Counted from the stretch's first letter, positions 1-9,280 are shown. The stretch is 64,000 nucleotides of DNA from Chitinophaga cymbidii (GCF_007992715.1 NZ_BKAU01000003.1:124001-188000); one strand, 5' to 3'. Made by a program: numbers and translations. Notes: generated from the letters alone by a model not told the origin.

Positions 1-1
1 T

Positions 2-799
2 GACAATGGCATTACCGATGTGTATGTGTCGCTGGCGCCGGAAAGGATCGCGCAGGCGCAGATATTGATGGAGGAAGCGGAGCGCCAGTGTGTGCGCCTC
101 AAGTTTGTGCTCGACCTGGAAGACAAGCTGAACATGCCTTTCGAGATCGACTACATGGGAGATTTCCCGGTGATCAGCCTCCGCAGGGAGCCGCTGGAAG
201 ATATGCAGAACCGCCTTTACAAAAGGGTGGTAGACATATTCTTCAGCCTTTTTGTGCTGGTGTTCGTCCTGAGCTGGCTATACCCCCTGCTGGCCGTGAT
301 CATCAAACTGCAAAGCCCCGGCCCCGTACTCTTCCGGCAATTGCGCACCGGCCGCAACAACCAGCCCTTCTACTGTTACAAGTTCCGCAGCATGCGGTTG
401 AACAACGACAGCGATACGCGGCAGGCCACGAAAAACGACAGCCGCATTACGCCCATCGGGCGCTTTATGCGTAAGTACAGCCTGGACGAGTTCCCGCAGT
501 TCCTGAACGTGCTGATCGGCAACATGAGCATCTCCGGCCCGCGCCCCCACATGCTCAAACATACCGAGCAATACAGCGCCATCATCAACCGCTTCATGGC
601 ACGCCACTACCTCAAGCCCGGCATCACCGGCTGGGCGCAGGTGAACGGCCTGCGCGGCGAAACGCGCGACCCGCGCCTGATGGAGCGCCGCGTGGAGCAC
701 GACATCTGGTACATGGAAAACTGGTCCCTCTGGCTGGACCTGAAAATAATTTGCAAAACCGTGGTCAACCTCTTCGGCGGAGAAGAGAATGCCCGTTGA
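2..799 (+). CDS. Undecaprenyl-phosphate sugar phosphotransferase (5' partial)
   Basis: This is the C-terminal 265 residues of a polyprenyl glycosylphosphotransferase (WcaJ/WbaP class), the membrane enzyme that puts the first sugar phosphate on undecaprenyl phosphate to start exopolysaccharide or capsule repeat synthesis. The frame is open to the first base, so the N-terminal membrane helices lie outside the window. What remains is the end of the CoA-binding-like cytoplasmic domain, one hydrophobic segment (FFSLFVLVFVLSWLYPLLAV) and the complete bacterial sugar-transferase core. Core motifs visible are SPGPVLFRQ, YKFRSMR, SLDEFPQFLNVL, SISGPRPH and KPGITGWAQVNGLRGET. It leads the polysaccharide block that follows. 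The sugar, glucose or galactose type, cannot be read from the sequence. Confidence 0.93.
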   Translation, partial: DNGITDVYVSLAPERIAQAQILMEEAERQCVRLKFVLDLEDKLNMPFEIDYMGDFPVISLRREPLEDMQNRLYKRVVDIFFSLFVLVFVLSWLYPLLAVIIKLQSPGPVLFRQLRTGRNNQPFYCYKFRSMRLNNDSDTRQATKNDSRITPIGRFMRKYSLDEFPQFLNVLIGNMSISGPRPHMLKHTEQYSAIINRFMARHYLKPGITGWAQVNGLRGETRDPRLMERRVEHDIWYMENWSLWLDLKIICKTVVNLFGGEENAR

Positions 800-817
800 T
801 CCCTTACAACTACAGAC

Positions 818-1525
818 ATGAAGAAACGTTTACTGTTCTTTTTTACCGCCGCCTGTATGCTCATGGCCTCGTCGCTGCGGGCACAGTATTACTATAACGA
901 AAGGTACGGCTACTTCTTCCAGCAGAAGTTCGGTTTTCACGCCGGCACACAAGGGCTGGGCATGGACCTTTCCCTGCCGCTGCACCAGCAGGTGGCGCTT
1001 AATATCGGCGGCAGCATCCTGCCGTTCAATATGCCCATGAACAGCGTGCTCGGCAGCTACCAGATCCGCTCAAAGGCCCGTGCCGAACTATACAATATTC
1101 ATTTGATGCTGGACTGGGCGCCATTCCCCGAAGGCGGCGCTGTGTTAGGAAAATTCGTGATGAGCGGGGGGCTCGCCTATTTCTTCAAAGCAAGCGGAAG
1201 GGTAGACAGTCATCTTAAAGACAATTATTTCTATGGCGACATAGAAGTGCCGAAAGAAGATGTGGGCATGCTGCGCACGGAAATAAACTGGAAGAACAAG
1301 CTCGCGCCATACGCCGGCATCGGTATGCAAAACATGTATACCAGCGAGCGCTGGAGCCTCGGCTTTTCGCTCGGCACGTATTATATGACCGCGCCTCCTG
1401 AAGTGAAGCTCACCGGCACCAACCTGCTCGCGGGGAATGAAGTGAACGAAGCGACCGTTACCCGTAACATGAGCACCTATCGCTGGTGGCCGGTATTACA
1501 GATCACCCTCAGCCATGATTTTTAA
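818..1525 (+). CDS. Outer-membrane beta-barrel-like protein
   Basis: A 235-residue exported protein. It has an N-terminal signal peptide (KKRLLFFFTAACMLMASSLRAQ), then alternating hydrophobic and aromatic strands, and it ends in phenylalanine (LSHDF), the usual C-terminal signal of outer-membrane barrels. It starts 18 bases after the sugar transferase and may be cotranscribed with it. I recognise no specific family. Its place in the block would fit an envelope or export role in polysaccharide assembly, but that rests on context alone. Confidence 0.8.
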   Translation: MKKRLLFFFTAACMLMASSLRAQYYYNERYGYFFQQKFGFHAGTQGLGMDLSLPLHQQVALNIGGSILPFNMPMNSVLGSYQIRSKARAELYNIHLMLDWAPFPEGGAVLGKFVMSGGLAYFFKASGRVDSHLKDNYFYGDIEVPKEDVGMLRTEINWKNKLAPYAGIGMQNMYTSERWSLGFSLGTYYMTAPPEVKLTGTNLLAGNEVNEATVTRNMSTYRWWPVLQITLSHDF

Positions 1526-1594
1526 GGAAATACTATGCAACCGAGCATGCTAATGCGAGGTTCCATCTGGCTGTCAAAAATTAAATATTAACAG

Positions 1595-3217
1595 ATGAAA
1601 TATAAACTCTACTTACTCTTGTTGAGCGTTCTTTTATTGCAGTGCCAGAACCCTTTGCAGGATGTGGAAATACAGATCAGCACGGACATCCTCCATTACA
1701 CCACGCTGGTGCAGGTGGAAGACGGCAACGGCAATCCGGTGAGCAACCTCACAGTCGCCATTACCGGCCAGGACGCGGACCAGATCTATAACCTCGCCGG
1801 CACCAAAACATTCCTGCTGCAAAGCGGCGTGCTGGGCCTCGGCGTGCATCCGCGAAGCGATCCCGAAGAAGGCATGCCGGTGATGTTCAACATTGAGCTG
1901 AGCGGCACTGGCTTCCTCACGCAGAACATCCCGATGACCATTCACAAAGGACAGCTGCAGCAGGTGATAAAAACAGACGTGCTCAACATCCGCGAAGCGC
2001 CCGCCGGCATCGCCGTTGCCACGCCCACCGCGCCCCTGCAGGGCGGCGCCACCGCAGAGGAAGTGACGCTGGAAACCGCTCCGCAGAACCAGGCCACCGA
2101 AGTAACGAAGATCACCATGCCCGCCGCCACACAGTTCCAGGATGCGGGCGGCAATACGCTTGCAGGCGGGCAGCTCGGCGCTGTGATCGCACATGTGGAC
2201 CCCTCCAAAGAATCCGCATTGCGCATATTCCCCGGCGGCGGCCTTATCTCCAACAATGTACAGACGCCTACTGGCAACACCGCGGGCACGTTCATTCCCG
2301 CGGGACTGGTGAACATAGACATGTCCGTTGGCGGCGTAGCCGTTAAACATTTTTCCCAGCCCATCACCGTGGGCATACAGATAGACCCTTCATTTACCAA
2401 TATGAACACCGGCGGTATTGTGAAAGCCGGCGACGAGCTGAGCATTTACAGCTACGAAACCGGTGCGGCAAACTGGAAGTATGAAGGGAACGGCACGGTA
2501 GAGATGATCGATGGCAAGCCAACAGTCGCCTTTGAAACCACGCACCTTACCTGGTTCATGGTAGGGAACTTCGTGTCCAGCTGCCCCTCTTACCAGTCGC
2601 TGACGCTTACCGGCACCTGGCTGACGGCGGGCATCAAATACCCGATGGTGGTAGAAGCCATGGTGGCCGGAAAGGTAGTTGCCAGCGTTAACGCGGACAT
2701 CAGCGTGTCGGAGAACACCGTGCGGATGAACAATCTGCCGGAGCAGGGCGTCAGCATCCGCGTGAAGAACGAAAATGGCGAGATACTGGCCATGCGCGCC
2801 ATCACCGGCTCCTGCAGCTCCGTGAACACCATCACGCTTTCACGTCCCTCCGTGATCAACAAAAAAGTGACCATGCAGCTGCATGTGCGCTGCCCGAATA
2901 ATGTAGCCACCATCGGCGTACTGCCCACCTTCTACCTGTATTACCGTCTGGCTAAACCTACCGCCGACGTATCCGGTTACAAGCTGCTCGGCGTGGTGGA
3001 AAAAGGTTTCATCTCCACCACAGCGCTGACGCCGGGCACCGTGGGCTATGATTTCAAAGCCGTGTGGGGCGACCAGGTGAAATACGCGCATAATAAAATA
3101 GTGGCGGCGGACAATACGGCAACCGTAGGAGATGGAGAAGGAGAGCTGATCGGAGAGATCGATCCGGCGAACAACCTTCAGATGTTACAGGAAAAATGTA
3201 AAGAATTCGGATTGTGA
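1595..3217 (+). CDS. Predicted lipoprotein, function unknown
   Basis: A 540-residue protein with a clear lipoprotein signal: basic start, LLLLSVLLLQ and a lipobox cysteine at about residue 17 (LLLQC). The mature part is rich in Gly, Thr and Val with many predicted short strands. It looks like several beta-sandwich modules in series, the first of carboxypeptidase-regulatory type (DGNGNPVSNLTVAI). Cysteines at SSCPSYQS, SCSSV and RCPNN suggest disulphides. It may sit on the outer membrane with the preceding barrel protein. No catalytic motif is visible and I cannot name a family. Confidence 0.8.
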   Translation: MKYKLYLLLLSVLLLQCQNPLQDVEIQISTDILHYTTLVQVEDGNGNPVSNLTVAITGQDADQIYNLAGTKTFLLQSGVLGLGVHPRSDPEEGMPVMFNIELSGTGFLTQNIPMTIHKGQLQQVIKTDVLNIREAPAGIAVATPTAPLQGGATAEEVTLETAPQNQATEVTKITMPAATQFQDAGGNTLAGGQLGAVIAHVDPSKESALRIFPGGGLISNNVQTPTGNTAGTFIPAGLVNIDMSVGGVAVKHFSQPITVGIQIDPSFTNMNTGGIVKAGDELSIYSYETGAANWKYEGNGTVEMIDGKPTVAFETTHLTWFMVGNFVSSCPSYQSLTLTGTWLTAGIKYPMVVEAMVAGKVVASVNADISVSENTVRMNNLPEQGVSIRVKNENGEILAMRAITGSCSSVNTITLSRPSVINKKVTMQLHVRCPNNVATIGVLPTFYLYYRLAKPTADVSGYKLLGVVEKGFISTTALTPGTVGYDFKAVWGDQVKYAHNKIVAADNTATVGDGEGELIGEIDPANNLQMLQEKCKEFGL

Positions 3218-3265
3218 TGAAGCGAACGCACGGTGCATGGCTGATCAATGATATGGCAGATACTT

Positions 3266-3289
3266 CCGGCGTCCGCTTGCGGACGCCGG
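3266..3289. other. Perfect 10-bp hairpin in the lipoprotein/acyltransferase gap
   Basis: CCGGCGTCCG and CGGACGCCGG are perfect inverted repeats around a 4-base loop, 48 bases after the lipoprotein stop. No T-run follows, so it is not a standard intrinsic terminator. It could be a processing or attenuation hairpin. The rest of the 253-base gap (3218-3470) holds no convincing gene. Confidence 0.6.
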
Positions 3290-3470
3290 CTACTTACTAC
3301 CCTTCAATTTTACACTATTCCTGTGGACCCTTGCAGCTTACCGGTGCTTCACCAATGGAGTTGCCTGGCGGTCTGTGCCGACCCACCGGAGGTTTTCTGT
3401 TCCGTCATTCCGTGCAGGCACGGATGTTCCCGGCGGGGCAGAAAGCCGCTGCTTTCAAAACAACTTTTTT

Positions 3471-3905
3471 ATGCTGAACGCGATACACATATACCGAATG
3501 GCGTTCTGGCTGAAACAGCGCCGCATTCCGCTTTTACCGCGCCTCCTCACGCTGCTGATATTCCTGTTGTACAACAGCAAGGTGCCGGCCACCGCCAGGA
3601 TCGGCAAAGGCTCGCTGTTGGGATACGGCGGTATCGGCGTGGTCATACACGACCGCGCGGTGATCGGCGAAGGCGTGATGATCGGCCCCAATGTAACGAT
3701 CGGCGGACGTTCCGGGCATCATGAAGTGCCCGTGATCGGTGATCATGTAGAAATATCCACCGGGGCAAAAGTGCTCGGCCCGGTCAGGATCGGCAATCAT
3801 GTGATCATCGGCGCAAATGCCGTGGTGATAAAAGATGTACCGGATCATGCGGTGGTGGCGGGCGTACCCGCCAGGATCATCCGGATACAACAAAATGACA
3901 ATTGA
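3471..3905 (+). CDS. Hexapeptide-repeat acyltransferase (serine acetyltransferase-like)
   Basis: A 144-residue left-handed beta-helix acyltransferase. After a hydrophobic stretch (LLTLLIFLLYNSKVP) come hexapeptide turns such as IGEGVMIGPNVTIGG, VEISTGAKVLGPV and IGNHVIIGANAVVIKDVP, ending in PARIIR, as in CysE-like and polysaccharide O-acetyltransferases. It is too short to carry the N-terminal helical domain of CysE, and in this cluster it probably acetylates a sugar precursor or the polymer. The ATG at 3471 is chosen; longer readings use sequence that does not look coding. Its stop overlaps the next start (TGATG). Confidence 0.85.
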   Translation: MLNAIHIYRMAFWLKQRRIPLLPRLLTLLIFLLYNSKVPATARIGKGSLLGYGGIGVVIHDRAVIGEGVMIGPNVTIGGRSGHHEVPVIGDHVEISTGAKVLGPVRIGNHVIIGANAVVIKDVPDHAVVAGVPARIIRIQQNDN

Positions 3906-4966
3906 TGGATTACGGAACGATCGTTTTTGTGGGCGTGAGTCCCGATGATAAAGGAGGGATTGCCAGCGTACTGAAAATGTACCGCGAACATTTTGATGGC
4001 GGAAGGTTCTTTACATCCAGCGCCCGCCCGGCGGGCTTCCTGTTTACCTGCCTCCGTTTTTGCCGGCTGCTGGCCTTCACGCCCCGGATCAGGGTGGTGC
4101 ATATGCACGGCGCATCGCGGGGCAGCTTTTACAGGAAATACGTGCTGTTCCTGATCGCCAGGTACATATTCCGCAAACAGGTAGTCTATCATGTGCACGG
4201 CGGCGGCTTTCGTCAGTTTTTCGAAGGATCGGGAAAGTTTGTGCAGGGGAGGATCAGGCATTTCATAGATCAGGCGGACGCCCTGATCTGCCTGTCCGAA
4301 AGCTGGAAACAATTTTTCCTGCAGCATTTCTGGCCCTCGCACATCATGGTATTGCCCAATGCGGTGGCGAAAGTAACGCCCCGCACCGGTGGAGAAGCGG
4401 AGAAGATCATCTTTCTCTTTATGGGAAAGATCGGCGAACGGAAAGGCATATACGATCTCGTGAAGGCCGCATCATTATTGAACACGCAATACAAGGGGCA
4501 GTTTGAAGTATGGATCGGTGGTGATGGAAATATGCAGACGCTGCGCCTGCTGATAGAAAGTAACGGGTTGCAGCAGACCATCTTCCTCAAAGGTTGGGTA
4601 ACCGGTAATGCAAAGGAGGAGCTGTACAGGAAGGCAACCGTTTTTGTGTTGCCTTCCTATGTTGAAGGACTGCCGGTATCCGTGCTGGAAGCCATGTCTT
4701 ACGGCATGCCCGTCATCGCCACCAATGTGGGCGGTATTCCCGAGCTGGTAAAGGACGGCGAATCCGGTCAGCTCATTGCGGCCGGAGATATAGCGGCATT
4801 GCGCAACGCGATGGAGCGCTTCATCCGGGACCGCCGGCTGGTGCGGGACATGGGACGCGCAGCGGAAGCGACCGTTCAGCAAAACTTTGTATTTGAACAA
4901 ACGAAAATGAAGCTGGACAAGCTTTATGCAGAATTAACCGATAACGAAAATGTTGGAAAGGCTTAA
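3905..4966 (+). CDS. Family 4 glycosyltransferase
   Basis: A 353-residue GT-B-fold glycosyltransferase. The N-terminal domain opens with a GG loop (DDKGGIASVLKMY). The C-terminal Rossmann domain carries the GT4 nucleotide-sugar signature: FMGKIGERKGIYDL, then PSYVEGLPVSVLEAMSYGMP with the EX7E glutamates, then NVGGIPELVKDGESG. It probably adds one sugar to the lipid-linked repeat in the cytoplasm. The ATG at 3905 overlaps the acyltransferase stop, and the 3' end overlaps the next gene by 17 bases, so translation is probably coupled through the run. Donor and acceptor cannot be read from the sequence. Confidence 0.92.
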   Translation: MDYGTIVFVGVSPDDKGGIASVLKMYREHFDGGRFFTSSARPAGFLFTCLRFCRLLAFTPRIRVVHMHGASRGSFYRKYVLFLIARYIFRKQVVYHVHGGGFRQFFEGSGKFVQGRIRHFIDQADALICLSESWKQFFLQHFWPSHIMVLPNAVAKVTPRTGGEAEKIIFLFMGKIGERKGIYDLVKAASLLNTQYKGQFEVWIGGDGNMQTLRLLIESNGLQQTIFLKGWVTGNAKEELYRKATVFVLPSYVEGLPVSVLEAMSYGMPVIATNVGGIPELVKDGESGQLIAAGDIAALRNAMERFIRDRRLVRDMGRAAEATVQQNFVFEQTKMKLDKLYAELTDNENVGKA

Positions 4967-6314
4967 AATATCCCTGTTGAAGAACAGCCACCGCCTCCCG
5001 GCAGGGCTGAACTTTGCATTGTCGAAATTCAACAACGACCCGGTGCGGGTTTTCGGAAAAGCATACGGTCGCTACCGGACGGAGCTGCAAGGGCAGGAGG
5101 GCAGGGAAGCGGAAAGAACGGAACGTCTCCTGAGCATTGTAAACTATGCGGTGCGGCAGATCCCTTATTACCGGGAACGCTACGATGGAAAGACGATCCG
5201 CAGCACCGCGGAGCTGCAGGGTACCTTCGGTTTTACGGACAAGCACATCCTGCTGGAAGATCCGGCGGCATTCCGGCCGGAGCATTTCAACGAACAGGCG
5301 TATGAGCTTGTCACCACCGCAGGTACCAGCGGTAAGCCCCTGCAGCTCTATGTTCCGCGCAACCGCTATGCGCGTGAATGGGCCACCGTGCACGATGCGT
5401 GGAGCCGCGCCGGATTCCGGTTCGATCACCGGGCCGTTATGCGGAACCACCGCCTGCCCGCGGGAAAAACCTTCGTGGTGAACCCCTTCACAAAGGAGAT
5501 CATCTTCGACAACTTCCGCCTTACAGACGAGTACATCCCCGAAATATACCGGATGATCCGCAAATACCAAGTCCGTTTCGTTCATGCCTATCCTTCCGCC
5601 GTACACCATTTCGTTACTTACTGCCACCGGCATGGACTGGACCTTTCATTCATCAGGGCTTTCCTTTGCAGCTCTGAAAACGTGTATCCGCATCAGTTAG
5701 AACAGGTGCGCCAGCAAAGCGGCGCCAGGATGTTCTCCTTTTACGGGCATACCGAAAAACTGGTGTTCGGTGCGTTCTGCGAGCATACGGACCACTTTCA
5801 TATGGACCCGGACTACGGCTTCTTTGAACTGGTGGACGAACAGGGCAGAACGGTTAATACACCAGGCATGACCGGAGAGATCACCGGCACCACGCTCAAC
5901 AACATCGGCATGCCGCTGATCCGCTACAGAACAGGGGATTACGCGGAATACCTCGGCGATCACTGTCCGCATTGCGGCCGCAGCATGCCCGTGCTGAAGC
6001 GGATCATGGGCCGCTGGAACGGAGACCGGGTGTACAACCGCGATGGCTCCTATGTGACCACCACGGCGCTCAACCTGCACGGAGAAATTTACCGGAGAAT
6101 TGACGGCCTGCAATATTACCAGCCCGAGAAAGGCGTACTGGAAGTAAGGATCATCAAAAATGCGCTGTTCACGGACGCCGATGAAGAGCAGCTGCGGAAC
6201 CTCATCAGCACAAAACTGTCACCATCCTCCACCGTCACCGTCCGGCACGTGGAATGGCTGGAAAGAAAGCAGAACGGGAAGTTCCTGTTACTGATCAGTA
6301 ACGTTGAATTATAA
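4950..6314 (+). CDS. PaaK/CapK-like adenylate-forming enzyme
   Basis: A 454-residue member of the phenylacetate-CoA ligase-like superfamily (ANL fold), the type often called CapK in capsule clusters. Visible motifs are the adenylate-binding loop TTAGTSGKPLQL (about residues 120-131), the aromatic SFYGHTEKLV, and the later YRTGDYAEYL and MGRWNGDRVY core motifs, then a short C-terminal lid. A Cys-x-x-Cys pair sits in DHCPHCGRSMP. It presumably activates a carboxylic acid as an adenylate. The substrate in polysaccharide clusters is not established to my knowledge; an acyl decoration passed to the neighbouring hexapeptide transferase would be one explanation. Confidence 0.88.
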   Translation: MLERLKISLLKNSHRLPAGLNFALSKFNNDPVRVFGKAYGRYRTELQGQEGREAERTERLLSIVNYAVRQIPYYRERYDGKTIRSTAELQGTFGFTDKHILLEDPAAFRPEHFNEQAYELVTTAGTSGKPLQLYVPRNRYAREWATVHDAWSRAGFRFDHRAVMRNHRLPAGKTFVVNPFTKEIIFDNFRLTDEYIPEIYRMIRKYQVRFVHAYPSAVHHFVTYCHRHGLDLSFIRAFLCSSENVYPHQLEQVRQQSGARMFSFYGHTEKLVFGAFCEHTDHFHMDPDYGFFELVDEQGRTVNTPGMTGEITGTTLNNIGMPLIRYRTGDYAEYLGDHCPHCGRSMPVLKRIMGRWNGDRVYNRDGSYVTTTALNLHGEIYRRIDGLQYYQPEKGVLEVRIIKNALFTDADEEQLRNLISTKLSPSSTVTVRHVEWLERKQNGKFLLLISNVEL

Positions 6315-6316
6315 AC

Positions 6317-7486
6317 ATGGATATCGTTTCTTCTTTTAACAGGCTGAAGGATTACTGCGAACGCGAGGATTTCCGCGGCTGGGACCCGTACGACGGTCTG
6401 AACAGCACACTGTTCAGACGCCTGCCGTATATCTCCGGCAAACGCTGGCCGCGGCTGGCCTGGATACAACTGATGAAACGCTCGCCCTTTAATTTCAGGC
6501 CGGTCGTGGGCGTGAAGAAAGAGCACAACCCCAAAGGGCTGGGCCTCTTCCTGGCCGGCTACTGCAACCTGTACAAGCGGGAACCGGCCGCTCCGTACCT
6601 GGACAAGATCGTTTATCTCGCGGACAAGCTCATCAGCCTGCGCGCGGAAGGCTACAGCGGCAGCTGCTGGGGATATAATTTCGACTGGCAGGCGAGAGCC
6701 TTCTTCCAGCCGCGGAACACGCCTACCGTGGTGGCGACCACCTATATCGCCAACGCGCTGATGGATGCTTACGAGATCACGAAGGAACAGCGTTACCTGA
6801 CCGTGGCGCTTAGCAGCGCCAACTTTGTGCTGTATGACCTGAACCGCACGGACGGCGCATTTTCCTATTCGCCGCAAGACCATACGCAGGTCTTCAACGC
6901 ATCGCTGCTGGGCACGCGCCTGCTGTCCCGCATCTACCATTATACCCGCGACGCTTCGCTGCTGAAGCCCGCCCGGCTTTCCGCGGCGTTCTGCTGCAGC
7001 CGGCAGCAGGAAAACGGTGCATGGAGCTACGGCACATTACCTTTCCATCAGTGGATAGACAATTTCCATACCGGCTACAACCTGGAATGCCTCACTGCCT
7101 ACCAGTATTACACGCACGATCACAGCTTTCAAAAATCGATCGAAAACGGCACCGCTTACTATCTCCGGACTTTTTTTACGGAAGATGGCAAGCCCAAATA
7201 TTACAGCAACAACCTGTATCCTGTGGACGTACACAACACCGCGCAGCTGATCATCACCCTTTCCCGCCTCCACCTCTTCGGCGAGCACCGGGCGCTGATC
7301 GACAAAGTGCTGGGCTGGACCATCCGCAACATGCAGGACGATGAAGGATACTTCTACTACCAGCTCCGCCGCGGCCTCCGTTCCAGAACGCCATACATGC
7401 GGTGGGCGCAGGCGTGGATGTTCAATGCGATGTCTCTTTACCTCCTTGAAATAAAAAATCAAAATGACCAGAACAGCTATTTGTAA
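6317..7486 (+). CDS. Alpha/alpha-toroid polysaccharide-cluster protein
   Basis: A 389-residue soluble protein that starts 3 bases after the PaaK-like gene. Repeated helical segments with aromatic and Gly-rich turns (SGSCWGYNFDWQARAFF, NTPTVVATTYIANAL, QENGAWSYGT, NFHTGYNLECL, DVHNTAQLIITLSRL) are typical of (alpha/alpha)6 toroids, as in six-hairpin glycosidases and lyases. A conserved-looking His/Asp/Trp set (HQWIDNFHTGYN) could line a sugar-binding groove. There is no signal peptide, so it acts in the cytoplasm or is membrane-associated. Whether it is an enzyme or a binding protein is open. Its end overlaps the start of the WecG-like gene. Confidence 0.8.
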   Translation: MDIVSSFNRLKDYCEREDFRGWDPYDGLNSTLFRRLPYISGKRWPRLAWIQLMKRSPFNFRPVVGVKKEHNPKGLGLFLAGYCNLYKREPAAPYLDKIVYLADKLISLRAEGYSGSCWGYNFDWQARAFFQPRNTPTVVATTYIANALMDAYEITKEQRYLTVALSSANFVLYDLNRTDGAFSYSPQDHTQVFNASLLGTRLLSRIYHYTRDASLLKPARLSAAFCCSRQQENGAWSYGTLPFHQWIDNFHTGYNLECLTAYQYYTHDHSFQKSIENGTAYYLRTFFTEDGKPKYYSNNLYPVDVHNTAQLIITLSRLHLFGEHRALIDKVLGWTIRNMQDDEGYFYYQLRRGLRSRTPYMRWAQAWMFNAMSLYLLEIKNQNDQNSYL

Positions 7487-8195
7487 CGTTCCGGTGGATA
7501 TGCTCACCATGCAGCAAACGCTGGACCACATAGAAGACGCCATTATCCGGCGCAAACAGATACATCACGTAGTGATCAATGCCGCGAAAGTAGTGCATGC
7601 GCAGAAAGACGTGGAATTGAGAAACGCCATCGTCAACTGCGATATCATCAATGCGGACGGCCAGTCGATCGTATGGGCCTCCCGCTTCCTGGGCGCGGGG
7701 CTGCCGGAGCGGGTGGCGGGGATAGACCTGATGGAGGCGCTGGTGAACATGGCGCGCAAAAAAGGATATAAGGTATTCCTGCTCGGCGCCCGCGAGGAGA
7801 TCGTCACGAAAGTAGCGGATACCTACGGCCCGCACATCGTTGCCGGTTACCGCAACGGTTATTTTTCCAAAGAAGAAGAAGCGGAAGTTGCCGCGCAGAT
7901 CGCCGTATCCGGTGCGGACATGCTGTTTGTCGCCATCACCTCCCCAAAGAAAGAATTGTTCCTGGATGCATACAAGGACGTGATCAACATCCCGTTCATC
8001 ATGGGCGTAGGCGGCAGCTTCGACGTGGTGGCGGGGCTTACCAGACGCGCTCCCCGGTGGATGCAGCGCATCGGCATGGAGTGGTTCTACCGCGTAGTGC
8101 AGGAGCCGCGCCGCATGTGGAAGCGCTACCTGTTCGGCAACAGCGCATTTATCTATCTCGTTCTGAAAGAAAAAATGAAGAAAGCATTCCTATGA
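7464..8195 (+). CDS. WecG/TagA/CpsF-family glycosyltransferase
   Basis: A 243-residue GT26 glycosyltransferase. Family motifs are VVINAAKVVHAQ near the start, CDIINADGQSIVWASRFLG with the conserved Asp, GARE in the nucleotide-binding region, and the C-terminal RAPRWMQRIGMEWFYRVVQE followed by PRRMWKRY. Members move N-acetylmannosamine or ManNAcA from UDP onto undecaprenyl-PP-GlcNAc-type acceptors. The next gene is the UDP-GlcNAc 2-epimerase that makes UDP-ManNAc, so a ManNAc-type residue is a likely part of this polymer. The ATG at 7464 lies 20 bases inside the previous gene, and the stop overlaps the wecB start (ATGA). Confidence 0.93.
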   Translation: MTRTAICNVPVDMLTMQQTLDHIEDAIIRRKQIHHVVINAAKVVHAQKDVELRNAIVNCDIINADGQSIVWASRFLGAGLPERVAGIDLMEALVNMARKKGYKVFLLGAREEIVTKVADTYGPHIVAGYRNGYFSKEEEAEVAAQIAVSGADMLFVAITSPKKELFLDAYKDVINIPFIMGVGGSFDVVAGLTRRAPRWMQRIGMEWFYRVVQEPRRMWKRYLFGNSAFIYLVLKEKMKKAFL

Positions 8196-9280
8196 AGATC
8201 ACGATCATTGCAGGCGCCCGCCCGAATTTCATGAAGATCGCGCCGATCATCGACGCCATCCGCAGGGCCGCATCGGGCGGAACAGACATCCGTTACCGGC
8301 TCGTGCACACCGGGCAGCATTACGATAAAAAGATGAGCCAGGAGTTCTTTGAGCAGCTGGATATTCCCGAGCCGGATGCCAACCTGGAAGCCGGCGGCGG
8401 CACGCAGGCGGAACAAACGGCTAACATCATGGTGCGGTTCGAAAAGGAGCTGATGGAACATCCGGCGGACCTGGTGCTGGTGGTGGGGGATGTGACCTCC
8501 ACCATGGCCTGCTCCATCGTTGCCAAAAAACTGCATACGCGCGTGGCGCATGTGGAAGCGGGCATCCGCTCCGGAGACATACGCATGCCGGAAGAGGTCA
8601 ACCGCCTTGTTACGGACGCGCTGACGGACTACTACTTCACCACTTCAGACATTGCCAATGAAAACCTGCGGCGGAGCGGCGTTACAGAAGAACGGATATT
8701 TTTTGTCGGCAACACCATGATCGACACGCTGATCAAACAGATGCCCCGGCTGCGGAAGCCGCCGGTATGGGAAACTGCGGAGCTGCAACCAAAGGCATAT
8801 TTTGTGGTAACCCTGCACCGCCCCGCGAATGTGGACCAGGAAGGCCAGCTGCGGGTGCTGCTGCAGGAGATCATTGCGTTAAGCCGCGGCCTGCCGGTGA
8901 TCTTCCCCGTACACCCGAGAACAGCGAAAGTACTGGCCAACGCGGGCGTGGATGCGCCCAACCTGTACATGACCGGCCCCATGAGCTATCTTGAATTTAA
9001 CTACCTCGTGCGGCAGGCCAAAGCCGTGATCACCGATTCCGGCGGCATCACCGAGGAAACCACGGTGATGGGCATTCCCTGCATGACGCTGCGCGACAGC
9101 ACGGAGCGGCCGGAAACCTGCCTGACCGGCACGAATGAATTGCTCGGTACTTCGCCGGAAGCGTTGCGTCCCGCCATGGAGCGCCTGTTTGCCGGAGCAT
9201 GGAAGAAGGGCGGTATTCCCGCGCTGTGGGACGGGAGAACGGCGGAGAGGATCGTGGGGCATCTGGTGGAATTAAAATAA
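8192..9280 (+). CDS. wecB: UDP-N-acetylglucosamine 2-epimerase (non-hydrolysing)
   Basis: A 362-residue cytoplasmic enzyme that interconverts UDP-GlcNAc and UDP-ManNAc. It has the complete motif series: GARPNFMKIAPI, GTQAEQTANIM, VVGDVTSTMAC, AHVEAGIRSGD with MPEEVNR, VTLHRPANVD, FPVHPRT and TDSGGITEETTVMG, then RDSTERPET. The ATG at 8192 overlaps the preceding stop; longer readings into the WecG gene are rejected because the family begins at MKITIIAGARPN. It is the last gene of the tight polysaccharide run and supplies the probable donor for the WecG-like enzyme. Confidence 0.95.
   Translation: MKITIIAGARPNFMKIAPIIDAIRRAASGGTDIRYRLVHTGQHYDKKMSQEFFEQLDIPEPDANLEAGGGTQAEQTANIMVRFEKELMEHPADLVLVVGDVTSTMACSIVAKKLHTRVAHVEAGIRSGDIRMPEEVNRLVTDALTDYYFTTSDIANENLRRSGVTEERIFFVGNTMIDTLIKQMPRLRKPPVWETAELQPKAYFVVTLHRPANVDQEGQLRVLLQEIIALSRGLPVIFPVHPRTAKVLANAGVDAPNLYMTGPMSYLEFNYLVRQAKAVITDSGGITEETTVMGIPCMTLRDSTERPETCLTGTNELLGTSPEALRPAMERLFAGAWKKGGIPALWDGRTAERIVGHLVELK

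Noticed and set aside
8057..8191. Upstream extension of wecB
   Set aside because: The extension lies in the WecG gene and lacks homology-like sequence; the family N-terminus MKITIIAGARPN begins at 8192.
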